From CAZART01 sp964487555 (GTDB taxonomy: Bacteria; Bacteroidota; Rhodothermia; Rhodothermales; VXPQ01): DNA of 64,000 nucleotides. Positions 1-8,634 of this stretch are shown in pieces. The DNA lies in assembly GCA_964487555.1 (NCBI GenBank), contig CAZART010000008.1:1-64000 (forward strand). Reading direction: 5' to 3'. The translations under genes were made by a program, and so were the position numbers. Every line of letters starts with the position of its first letter. Position 1 is the stretch's first letter. The notes under the pieces were generated by a model. That model was not told the origin of the DNA. It saw only the letters and a program-made list of their open reading frames with translations, and ran no database searches.

Positions 1-86
1 GCCCTTGGCCCCATGTCGACGAAGCCTTTGACGCCCAGATCGACCAGTCCCCTGGACCTATGTCTTCAATGTATAAGGATTTCAGA

Positions 87-2509
87 ATGCCGTGGCCGCG
101 ATGGTTTGATCTACCTTGCGGCGTAGACCGTGCGAACCGGCGGCGAGCACGGACGGGCCTGGGTTGCCGGATCGGATGGATTTTATGGGTGTCGTTCGCT
201 GTGGTTGCGCTTTCCGCAGGGCCTGGTCGGGCTCAGCCCCGGGAGATGGAGCACGAAGGTCGCTGGGCCGAGGGTAATAGCCTGGTCATCAAAACCGTCG
301 ATGATGTCGCCTTTCACGGGAACGGTCACAATCTGGTCGTCACGGATTTTTCCGAGCCGTCCAATCCACGGGAGATCAGTCGAATCCTACTTCCGGCCGA
401 GCCTCGCGCCCTTGCGGCTATGGGCGGGTGGATATACGTCACCGCGGCCGATCGGCTACACGTGGTCAGCGTTTCCGAATCCTACATTCTAAAGGGGGAG
501 GGCAGCCTTTTGCTCTCGCATGAGGCGGGAGACGTTACCATCGAAGCGACGACAGCGTTCGTGACGACGCATGGGATCAATAACCAGGGCGGCTTGCACG
601 CGATCGACATCTCGGATCCTGATCTGCTAGAGCACGTCGGCTTTTTGGATATCGGAAGTTCCGGCAGGGTGACCGTTTCCGACACACTCGCCTATGTCGC
701 GGGCGGTTCGAACGGGTTTCAGCTCGTCGACGTCCATGATCCAGAACGGATGCAACGGATTGGTCTCTGGAAAGAACCGAATGACGGGGGTCATGTCTCC
801 ACCGGAGGATCCGTAACGGACGTGGTCGTGCGAGATACGCTGGCTTACGTACTTCGCTCATCGCCGTATGGTGAGCGAGGGCTTCGCGTTCTGAACGTCG
901 CTGATCCGAGTCGACCGGAGAGCGTTCATTTTGAGAACATTCGAGGGAGCGTAGAACAGCTGGCTGTTCGCGGAGATCGCGCGTACGTCACTTCCAGCGG
1001 GAATTCGCTCCATATCTTCGATCTGAGCCGGCGGAGTCAACCTCGCGTGTTGGGCGTCGTCGAGCTTGACGTCGGGCCGGCGGCGATCGACATCCGCGGC
1101 GATGTTGTGTACGTATCGGGGCGCGACATTCGCGGGATTGACGTCTCCGACCCGAGCGCGCCCGAGACGGTCTCGAGACTGGAACTGCCGGCCAGATGGC
1201 GGGAGCCCGTGGACGTCGTCGTGAAGAACGTCTATGCTTATCTCGCGGATCGTGGTTCGTTCCTGCGCGTCATCGACGTCGCGGTACCGTTCGATCCGAG
1301 GCTCGCCGCCGAACTTCACCTCCCCTCGTGCCGCATGAACGGAATCACGCTCGCGGGTGAAATGATCTACGTCGCATGTCTCGACGCCGGTGGCCTGCTC
1401 GCGATTGACGTTTCCAATCCGAACAATCCACAAGAGATCGGCAACTTTCGGACACAGGAAGCCGCTTTTTCCGTCGCTGCCGCGGGGAAAAAGGCATTCT
1501 TAGGGACGGAGGAAGGCGTTTACCTGCTTGACGTGTCCGATCCGCGTGCGCCTGAAGAAACGGGCTTCTTCCCGGTAGGGGATGACGTGTGGGATCTGTA
1601 CGTTTCGGGTGATCGGCTCTATGCCGTAGCGTCCACGCACCTTCACGTCATCGACGTCTCGAACCCCCGGCAGCCGGTACGTATCGGCGCGTACGATGCC
1701 CCGGGTTCCCGCCGCGTCGTGGACGTAGCCGGATCGCTCGCATACCTTGGCGGGGCGTCGCCGAAGCTTGACGTCGTTGACGTATCGGATCTAGCGGACA
1801 TTCGGTCGATCGGTGCCTATGATACCGACGGCGGCAGCGCTGCCGCCGTCGCACTCGAGGGGAATTTCGCCTATATAGTTATCCCCGACCTTCATGGTAC
1901 CGTCCACGGCCTGAGAGTGGTCGACGTCACCGATCCTCAAGAACTGTTTGAGGCTGCTTATTTTGGCGCAACGACCTCCGGGCAAGGATTGGCCGTGGCT
2001 GGCGATATGGTGTTCGTTGCAGATGCGCGAGAAGGGCTGTTTCTCATACGGAATACGCCGCCGATTGTGGGCCGAGAAAATGAGACGGAAGAAGCCTCTG
2101 TTCTGAAGCAGAATTATCCAAATCCGTCCGGCAATGCGACGACGATCACATACGAACTTGCGCAGCCCCAACGCGTGACGGTCCAGATATTCGACGTGCT
2201 TGGACGTGAAATAGCGCGCTTGGTGGACGGCCATCGGACAAACGGGCTGCACTCCGTTCACGTGAATACTTCCTCGTTGCCAGCCGGTGTATACGTTTAT
2301 AGGCTTTCTGCGTCTGACTTTACACAAGAGCGTCGTTTCACGGTNNNNNNNNNNNNNNNNNNNNNNNNNNNNNNNNNNNNNNNNNNNNNNNNNNNNNNNN
2401 NNNNNNNNNNNNNNNNNNNNNNNNNNNNNNNNNNNNNNNNNNNNTATACGTTTATAGGCTTTCTGCGTCTGACTTTACACAAGAGCGTCGTTTCACGGTT
2501 ATCCGCTAG
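87..2509 (+). CDS. Secreted LVIVD-repeat beta-propeller protein with T9SS-type C-terminal domain (interrupted by scaffold gap)
   Basis: Repeats of about 40 residues carrying LxVxDVSxPxxP cores (for example LHVIDVSNPRQPVRIG) run through most of the protein; this is the LVIVD repeat, which folds as a beta-propeller on the cell surface. The C-terminus (NYPNPSGNATTITYEL, then VTVQIFDVLGREIARLVDG) is a Por/T9SS-type sorting domain, so the protein is probably exported and surface-anchored. The start at 87 has AAGGA eight bases upstream and is followed by a basic stretch and a hydrophobic segment (ILWVSFAVVALSAG). ATGs at 60 and 69 are also in frame. A 100-N gap breaks the frame, but the flanking 55-bp duplication implies a false gap. 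Collapsing it gives 755 residues ending RRFTVIR with TAG at 2507-2509. No specific ligand can be assigned. Confidence 0.8.
2290..2499. other. Scaffold gap (100 N) flanked by a perfect 55-bp duplication
   Basis: Bases 2290-2344 and 2445-2499 are identical over 55 bp, with exactly 100 N between them. The most likely cause is two contigs that overlap by 55 bp and were joined with a default gap. Removing 155 bases restores one open frame for the surrounding gene. Confidence 0.93.
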
Positions 2510-2690
2510 CGCCGGACGTCACCGCATGCGCGAAGGGTGAGCACGCTCCGGCCGGGCCCCACGGGATGCATTATGACACTAACTGGAGGACGAGAGAAAC
2601 TACAGATAGCTTTGGAATTGTCTTGTGATACCCCCTTCACCCGGATCGTGCGATGTTGCCGGTCTGAGAAGCGAAATCTCGAGTGCCACA

Positions 2691-4361
2691 ATGAACCGAC
2701 GCACCTTTCTCCATACCGGCGTTTCCATAGTCGCCGTTTCGAATCAAGTTTTGTGGGCCATGCCGCGCCACCGGGCAAACCACATACTCCGCGGCGCGCT
2801 CGTTTTTGACGGCTCCGGTGCGCCGCCGGTGGAGATGGACGTCGCTCTTGAAGGCGATCGCATCGCAGGCGTCGGTGCGCGGCTCGATGTGGGCCGCGTG
2901 CCGGAGACCGATCTTCGTGGTCTGGCGCTTGCTCCAGGATTCGTCGACATTCACGCACACACCGATCTCGGCCTGTTGGTCAATCCTCGTGCGGAGAGTA
3001 AGCTGCGCCAGGGCGTGACGACCGAGGTTGCGGGACAGGACGGCAGTTCGATCGGACCATGGAGGGACGAGAGATACGAGGCAAGACGAAGCCGGTTTTA
3101 TGAGCAGTACGATCTCGACATACCCTTCCGCGATCTCGCCGGCTTTTTTGGATGGCTCGACGATGAGGGTGCGGCGGTAAACGTGGCGAGCATGGTGGGT
3201 CAGGGCACGATTCGCGGCTTCGTCGTAGGCGAGGACGATCGCCCGGCTACGGATGCCGAGGTGCGCACAATGGTGGAGGAGGTCCGCCGCGCCGTGGCTG
3301 CCGGCGCATGTGGGCTCTCCACCGGACTGGAGTATACGCCCGGTGCGTTTGCGAGCACTGACGAGTTGAGGGAGCTCGTCGCCGCCCTCGCCGGCACCGG
3401 ACTTCCGTATGCCACCCACATGCGCAACGAAGACGACCGACTGTTCGCCGCCATCGAAGAAGCGATCCACATAGGGCGTGTAGCCGGCGTGCCGGTGGAG
3501 ATCTCCCACTTCAAGGCACAGGGCGGGCGCAACTGGTGGAAGGCCGAGCCGGCGCTCGACGTCATCGAGCGGGCACGTGCGGATGGGGTGGACGTCGCGT
3601 TCGACCTCTATCCCTACGTCGCCTACAGCACGGGCCTGGCAAGCCTTTTTCCCGTCACAGCTCGCGACGGCGGCACGGAAGCGTTTCTCACTCGATTGCA
3701 GGACGCTGAGCAGCTGGCCGTGCTGGAACGCTCCGTACGAGCGAAGATAGAACAGCTCGGCGGTTGGGATGCCGTACAGATCACCTCTACGGACTCCGAC
3801 GATCTTTCATGGGCTCGCGGGCGAAGATTGGGCGGACTGGCGGTCGAACGTGACGAGGAGCCGTTTGCGTTGACAGTCCGGTTGATCGTCGAGGATCGCA
3901 ATCGCGTGGGGATGGTCGGCTTCGGCATGAGTGAGGAAAACGTGGAGCTGCAGTTGGCACACCCCCTTGCGGCCGTATGCTCGGACGGCGGGGCGCGAGC
4001 TCCGTATGGGCCCCTATCCGAAGACGTTCCGCATCCTCGCACTTACGGTGCGTTTCCGCGGGTGCTGGGCCGGTATGTTCGTGAGCGGCAAATCATGCCG
4101 TTGGAAACGGCCATCCACAAAATGACCGCGGTGCCTGCGGCGCGGCTCGGTCTCCATGACCGAGGCCTCATCGCGGTAGGACGCAAAGCGGATCTCGTCG
4201 CGTTCGACCCGGACAGGGTTGCGGATCAGGCGACGTTCGAAGAGCCGCACCAGTATCCTGTCGGCATTCCGCACGTATGGGTCAACGGCGTAGCCGTGCT
4301 GGTGGACGGTGAGCATACCGATGCGCGCCCGGGCCGCAGTGCACGGCCGAGCCGGGGATGA
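2691..4361 (+). CDS. N-acyl-D-amino-acid deacylase (D-aminoacylase-like amidohydrolase), Tat-exported
   Basis: A 556-residue amidohydrolase-superfamily enzyme. It has the metal-binding HAHTD motif (His88 and His90), GVTTEVAGQDG near 109-118, THMRNEDDRL and EISHFKAQG (later metal/substrate His and Lys positions), AVCSDGGAR (catalytic Asp), and the C-terminal HPRTYGAFPRVLGRYVRE segment typical of N-acyl-D-amino-acid deacylases. The family hydrolyses N-acyl-D-amino acids to a fatty acid or acetate plus a D-amino acid. The start at 2691 gives MNRRTFLHTG plus a hydrophobic stretch, a Tat-like signal, so export is likely. The cysteine seen in the classical enzyme's NCG motif is replaced by GQDG. 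The exact substrate is unknown. Confidence 0.85.
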   Translation: MNRRTFLHTGVSIVAVSNQVLWAMPRHRANHILRGALVFDGSGAPPVEMDVALEGDRIAGVGARLDVGRVPETDLRGLALAPGFVDIHAHTDLGLLVNPRAESKLRQGVTTEVAGQDGSSIGPWRDERYEARRSRFYEQYDLDIPFRDLAGFFGWLDDEGAAVNVASMVGQGTIRGFVVGEDDRPATDAEVRTMVEEVRRAVAAGACGLSTGLEYTPGAFASTDELRELVAALAGTGLPYATHMRNEDDRLFAAIEEAIHIGRVAGVPVEISHFKAQGGRNWWKAEPALDVIERARADGVDVAFDLYPYVAYSTGLASLFPVTARDGGTEAFLTRLQDAEQLAVLERSVRAKIEQLGGWDAVQITSTDSDDLSWARGRRLGGLAVERDEEPFALTVRLIVEDRNRVGMVGFGMSEENVELQLAHPLAAVCSDGGARAPYGPLSEDVPHPRTYGAFPRVLGRYVRERQIMPLETAIHKMTAVPAARLGLHDRGLIAVGRKADLVAFDPDRVADQATFEEPHQYPVGIPHVWVNGVAVLVDGEHTDARPGRSARPSRG

Positions 4362-4420
4362 TGGTTAGATGATGACGGCGCGCATTTGAAGGCTTCCAAT
4401 GTCGTGAGGAGGAAGTGGAC

Positions 4421-5407
4421 ATGCCGATGATAAAAACCCAAAACCTGCTGATCGTTCAAAACCTACAGATCTTTTCTGTGCTGTTGCTGTCGATGTGCGC
4501 GCAGCCCGCATTTGCGCAGACGTGCAGCCACGATTCGTCGGCCGTTGCCGACACGCTCGACCCCTCCGGCTACATACGGCTTCAGATCGGCAACGTGTGG
4601 GATTACCTCCAGGAGTCCGGAGCCTTTTGGGACGCGATCATCCGGGAGGAAGTCGTCGCGGATACGTTGATTCGCGACACCACGCTCTACGTCATACGCA
4701 ATGTCGGCTACGCGGCGTACACGAATGGACCGATTACGGATGCCGATACGTCGTACCGCATTTCGGGCGTTGTCGACGATCAGATTGTCACGTTCCACCG
4801 CGGAGAGATTAGAGAGCGAGGAATCCCTCTCTCGGCCCCATTTTCTTCATGTTACGAGCTCAACGGCGCGTCCATGAGCATATCGGGAGGGTTCGACGCT
4901 GTTTGGTCGGTTCGCGAAGACGGTGAACGTGTCGAGTATCAACTGCCCGCCACCAAGTCGTTTGACTGGCTGTACGGCTCGCAGACCTATGGCCATGGGA
5001 TCGGCATGCTTCAAAGCATTGGTGATCCGTACGTCGTACGCGACTTGCTTTACGCGCGTATCGACGGAAAAGAGTACGGAACGCCTATCGAATCGCGATT
5101 TCGCATGTCTATCGCCCGCGAACATGTGCCGGAAACGCCGGACGCGGCACGGCTCGAAATATTTCCGAATCCGGCTTCGAAGCGGATCCGTATGATCGTT
5201 CGCCTGACGGATCATGCCCGCGTGACGGTCGAAATAGCCGACGTCCTCGGACGCGTCGTGGCCGTGCCGGTTGCGGGTCGTCAACTGGGACGCGGCGAGC
5301 ACGCCTTCACCTGGCATCGCAAGAGTGTTGCAGCGGGGACGTATGTGATCCGCCTGAGGATCGATGGCCAAACGGCCGCCACCCGATCGGTAGTGACCGT
5401 CGAATAG
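4421..5407 (+). CDS. Secreted protein with T9SS-type C-terminal sorting domain, function unknown
   Basis: AGGAGG at 4407-4412 lies eight bases before ATG 4421, which decides this start over the in-frame GTG at 4415. The 328-residue product opens with a signal peptide (hydrophobic IFSVLLLSMCAQPAFAQ). Its C-terminus carries RLEIFPNPASKRIRM, then VTVEIADVLGRVV and AAGTYVIRLRI, the standard Por/T9SS sorting domain. The middle part, residues about 35-240, is rich in beta-type sequence and Tyr and matches no domain I recognise. It follows the amidohydrolase by about 60 bases and may be co-transcribed with it. It ends six bases from the convergent next gene. Confidence 0.78.
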   Translation: MPMIKTQNLLIVQNLQIFSVLLLSMCAQPAFAQTCSHDSSAVADTLDPSGYIRLQIGNVWDYLQESGAFWDAIIREEVVADTLIRDTTLYVIRNVGYAAYTNGPITDADTSYRISGVVDDQIVTFHRGEIRERGIPLSAPFSSCYELNGASMSISGGFDAVWSVREDGERVEYQLPATKSFDWLYGSQTYGHGIGMLQSIGDPYVVRDLLYARIDGKEYGTPIESRFRMSIAREHVPETPDAARLEIFPNPASKRIRMIVRLTDHARVTVEIADVLGRVVAVPVAGRQLGRGEHAFTWHRKSVAAGTYVIRLRIDGQTAATRSVVTVE

Positions 5408-5413
5408 CGTGCC

Positions 5414-6514
5414 TCAGTGCCACGGCCGGAATTCCTTCGGCAGCTCGTCGGCCACGCGTTCGAAGGCCAGATAGCCGTAAAACGTCACGCCATAGGGGTC
5501 GAGCGCGTCTCCTTTGAGGTCGACGACGGTCGGCCCATTTTCCACCTGGATCATCGACGACCGGTACTTCGGTCGACCGCGGCGACCCCGCCAAGCCAGA
5601 TAGGATTCGTCTTCTACCTCCTGCGTATAAACGATTTCGATAAAGCCGTGGAAGTCCAGTATACGCTCCTGGGCATCGCCACCTTCTTTGAGAATGGTAG
5701 CGATCTCAATGGGAAAGCGCTGGCCGGCCGGTGTAGCGTTTGAGGATAGATTCTCGCGTGACGGCGGTCGGTGATAGGTGATAAACCCGGACTCCTCTAC
5801 GCGATCGTTGAGCAACGCCAACATGAAATGCCGGAACGAACCGTTAAAGGCCGCCGACCGATTTTGCTGCCATCGCCCCTCTTCGCCGGAATCCGATGGT
5901 TCCATTTCTTCGAAGAGCGGCTCACCATCATACATCGTACGCGTCGGTGTGGCGACGAACTCCTTCAGGAAGTATTGAATTCGATATCCCAGGGCACGGT
6001 TTTCGATGACGAGCGTCTCGCTCCCCCGCGCCGTAAACCGTCCCATTTTTTCAGTGAAATCCAATACTTCAGGGTTGATAATCTCCGTATGCTCCGCGTT
6101 CGGTGTCTCGCCGATAAAGAGGCGAATGAACTTCTCCAGCCGTTGCTGCCACCGCTTATCGCGATCTCCAGTGACGACTACTTCTCCAACCTCCACGACG
6201 GCTCGCTGGAGGGCGAAATCGAACGTATGGACGCTCGGCTCACGCAGAAATACATCGAGCGCCTGTGGCTCGTATCCGACGATCGATACGTAGAGACGGT
6301 GGGCGCCGAGAGGCACGTTCCTTAGGAGATAGCTGCCGGCGTCGTCGGTGACTCCGCCGTTCATTGAAACGGCGATAAAGACATGCGCGTCAGGTAGCGG
6401 CGATCCCGTTTCGGCGTCGATGACCGTTCCACCGATCCCGGCAGCAGGAACCTGCGCGAACACGTGCGATGCAGAGAGCAGGAGAAGGACCGTAAAGGCG
6501 CGGAATCGCTTCAT
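5414..6514 (-). CDS. Exported CarboxypepD_reg-like domain protein
   Basis: A 366-residue product with a signal peptide (MKRFRAFTVLLLLSASHVFAQ), followed by an Ig-like carboxypeptidase regulatory domain (GTVIDAETGSPLPDAHVFI, GSYLLRNVPLGAHRLYVSIVG, residues about 26-105). The rest resembles Bacteroidota cell-envelope proteins that follow this domain with a long beta-rich region. There is no visible TonB plug or catalytic motif. Such domains mediate surface binding, often near TonB-dependent systems. Convergent with the preceding gene and apparently a single-gene unit. The start at 6514 places the signal peptide at the N-terminus; upstream in-frame codons give no plausible leader. Confidence 0.72.
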   Translation of the reverse strand: MKRFRAFTVLLLLSASHVFAQVPAAGIGGTVIDAETGSPLPDAHVFIAVSMNGGVTDDAGSYLLRNVPLGAHRLYVSIVGYEPQALDVFLREPSVHTFDFALQRAVVEVGEVVVTGDRDKRWQQRLEKFIRLFIGETPNAEHTEIINPEVLDFTEKMGRFTARGSETLVIENRALGYRIQYFLKEFVATPTRTMYDGEPLFEEMEPSDSGEEGRWQQNRSAAFNGSFRHFMLALLNDRVEESGFITYHRPPSRENLSSNATPAGQRFPIEIATILKEGGDAQERILDFHGFIEIVYTQEVEDESYLAWRGRRGRPKYRSSMIQVENGPTVVDLKGDALDPYGVTFYGYLAFERVADELPKEFRPWH

Positions 6515-6762
6515 GCGTCGAGCGAGATCGGTAAGGCAGGAGGTCTCAGTAGAAAAGCATTGAGCACTTGAGAACGAATGCACTTTCAAAGCGGCAAACC
6601 CTATTCCGAACTCTGTCTCTGGAGCGAATAGACGAAGCGTCATAAGGCAAGGGCAAGCAGTTGGCTGCAAAAAGTGTGGTCCGGATGATTCAGACGTCCG
6701 AAACGCGTAAAGACGAGCCGCGTGCTGTTCAGAACTGTCGCCGGACGAGGTACACTATAATA

Positions 6763-6888
6763 GACGCTCTGCCGTTAATTGGACGCTCTTTCATAGACGC
6801 GCTGCCGTTGTTTGGACGGTCCGCCGTTATTAAAGCCGGTCTGCCGATGTAGACGCTCTGCTGTTTATTGATGCTCTGCCGTCGGATG
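6763..6888. repeat. Degenerate tandem array of an about 18-bp GACGCTCTGCCGTT-like unit
   Basis: Units starting near 6763, 6782, 6796, 6815, 6835, 6852 and 6870 share a GACGCTCTGCCGTT(T/A)ATT-like core, with a period of 14-20 bp and many substitutions. It sits in the 612-bp gene-free stretch 6515-7126, about 240 bp upstream of the VKOR-like gene. A TATAAT hexamer (6756-6761) lies just before it. No protein-coding frame is convincing here. The array is too short and too diverged to be CRISPR; it may be a decayed minisatellite or a cluster of protein-binding sites. Confidence 0.6.
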
Positions 6889-7126
6889 AACGCACGGCGG
6901 AATGGGGCGGCTGTTTACTTCGGCCCAGCGCCGCCGGCGATCGGGTGGTCGGGTTCCTTACAGCAGTTTGTGGACGAGAAGTTCGTGGGCTCGCCGGCAT
7001 CGCTCGGTCGGGCTCTGGAACGTCACTCCTTGTTCACAGCCGCGCGGCAACAGATCCCTGTACGTATGGTCGGATAGCAACACGAGAATCGCACGCAGCG
7101 CGCTTCGGCGAGAAGATCTTCCGCTC

Positions 7127-7651
7127 ATGCTAGAATTCACAAAATGCGTACGACGGCTCGCCGGCGCGGGGCCAACGAAATTGCGTAAGGACTTGCTTCG
7201 CGGCACGTCCGGGGATCTGTTGCGGAGGCGTTTCATTATCGGATCGTCGCTCGTTGGTATCGCCAGTATGGCGGTCGTCTCGTTGCTTCAGACCGGCATT
7301 CTTCGGCATCTCCCCGATCCTCCCTTCGAAAGCTTCAATTCGGACAAAGTAAATTTAGGGCGGACGGCCTACCGGTTCGGCGCTCCCGATAGCACGTTTT
7401 CGGTGGCGAGTCTGTCGCTCAATCTGCCACTCGCCGCGCTGGGCGCCGAGGATCGGCCCTCGTGGATTCCGCTGGTCGCTGCCGGCAAAGCGGCCGTCGA
7501 AGCCGCGGCTGCAGCGTGGTTTTTCTATCAGATGCCTACGAAGGAGAATGCATGGTGCGGCTACTGTATTCTTGGCGCCGCGGCAAATGCCACCATCTTC
7601 GCGCTCACGCTGCCGGAAGCGATGAAAGCGGTGGCGGCACTGCGCGGATGA
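7127..7651 (+). CDS. Small VKOR-family-like membrane protein
   Basis: A 174-residue integral membrane protein with about four hydrophobic helices (FIIGSSLVGIASMAVVSLL, STFSVASLSLNLPLAALG, WIPLVAAGKAAVEAAAAAWFF, CILGAAANATIFALTLPEA). A WCGYC motif lies at the start of the last helix, the place of the CXXC redox pair of vitamin K epoxide reductase homologues, which reoxidise periplasmic thiol oxidases. The segment TGILRHLPDPP after helix 1 is typical of a small bacterial VKOR-like subgroup. The extra pair of loop cysteines of full VKOR enzymes is not seen, so it may be a reduced version. ATG 7127 is chosen because upstream in-frame sequence is low-quality and Arg/Ser-rich. The hydrolase gene follows closely, so the two may be co-transcribed. 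Confidence 0.65.
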   Translation: MLEFTKCVRRLAGAGPTKLRKDLLRGTSGDLLRRRFIIGSSLVGIASMAVVSLLQTGILRHLPDPPFESFNSDKVNLGRTAYRFGAPDSTFSVASLSLNLPLAALGAEDRPSWIPLVAAGKAAVEAAAAAWFFYQMPTKENAWCGYCILGAAANATIFALTLPEAMKAVAALRG

Positions 7652-7704
7652 GCAGCATGCGGGCGCCCGTCGGCGCTATGAGAGAGGAACGGAGGAATGC
7701 AACG

Positions 7705-8520
7705 ATGGAATCGAATACCGTCACCGTCTACGGTTTGCGACTGCGCTGGGAAGAGGAGGGGAGCGGCGAGCCTGTGGTTTTTATCCACGGCATTCCGACC
7801 GGACCGCGCCTGTGGCGCCATGTAATTACGCATCTCGGCGCCTATCGCTGTCTTGCGTGGGAGATGGTCGGGTACGCCGACTCTATCAAGGAGGGCGTCG
7901 GCCGCGATCTCTCCGTCGATCGGCAGGCTGATTACCTCATCCAGTGGATGGACGCTATCGATCTCGAGCGCGCCGTACTCGTTGGACACGACGTGGGAGG
8001 AGGCGTCGCCCAGATCGCAGCCGTACGATTTCCCGCGCGCGTCCGGGGGCTCGTCCTCACGAACAGCATCTGCTACGACTCCTGGCCAATTCCGAGTGCC
8101 AAAATGCTGCAAGCGGTGAATCCGCTGCTGGCCCGCAGTCCCGACGCGGTGGTCTATCTTATCATTATGCTCCTCGTCGTCCGCGGCCATGACGATTTTG
8201 GACGGATGCGTGAGTCTCTGGACGTGCACTGGACGCCATATGCCGGTTTCGACGCAGCGCGCGCTCTGGCACGCCAGATGCAGGCGCTTGACGTTCGCGA
8301 CACCCTCGCGATTGCCGACCGGCTGCCGGATCTGGGAATTCCTGCATCTCTGGTCTGGGGTGCGGCCGACCGGTTCCAGAAACTGCACTACGGCGAACGG
8401 CTTTCGCAGGCGTTGAATGCTCCACTCGACCGAATTCAAGGTGGCAAGCACTTCGTCCCGGAGGATCATCCCGACCGCGTGGCGGCAGCCATCAAGGATG
8501 TCGTCGGGCGATTAAATTGA
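7705..8520 (+). CDS. Alpha/beta hydrolase with Asp nucleophile (dehalogenase/epoxide-hydrolase type)
   Basis: A 271-residue alpha/beta-hydrolase fold protein. HGIPTGPRLW is the oxyanion loop, GHDVGGG is the nucleophile elbow with Asp96 instead of Ser, WGAADR supplies the acid (Asp222) and GGKHFVPEDHP the His (His249). An Asp nucleophile is the hallmark of haloalkane dehalogenases, fluoroacetate dehalogenases and epoxide hydrolases rather than esterases. The residue after Asp is Val, not the Trp typical of many dehalogenases, so the substrate is open. GGAGG nine bases before ATG 7705 supports this start. It lies just downstream of the VKOR-like gene in the same direction. Confidence 0.82.
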   Translation: MESNTVTVYGLRLRWEEEGSGEPVVFIHGIPTGPRLWRHVITHLGAYRCLAWEMVGYADSIKEGVGRDLSVDRQADYLIQWMDAIDLERAVLVGHDVGGGVAQIAAVRFPARVRGLVLTNSICYDSWPIPSAKMLQAVNPLLARSPDAVVYLIIMLLVVRGHDDFGRMRESLDVHWTPYAGFDAARALARQMQALDVRDTLAIADRLPDLGIPASLVWGAADRFQKLHYGERLSQALNAPLDRIQGGKHFVPEDHPDRVAAAIKDVVGRLN

Positions 8521-8634
8521 TCGGACGACAGATTCCTCGGCTCCGGCCTGATCAGAGAAGGTCGCCGAAAACGTAATCCGATTCCGGCGTCGCCGCTCTT
8601 TCGGTAAACATACATCGGAATCACGACGGCTCTT

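Noticed and set aside
1..59. Possible minus-strand protein text (GLVDLGVKGFVDMGP) at the left edge
   Set aside because: Too short to judge and equally open in the frame of the first gene; no call made.
6763..6888. CRISPR-like periodic array
   Set aside because: Units are degenerate with a 14-20-bp period and no separate spacers; no cas genes are present.
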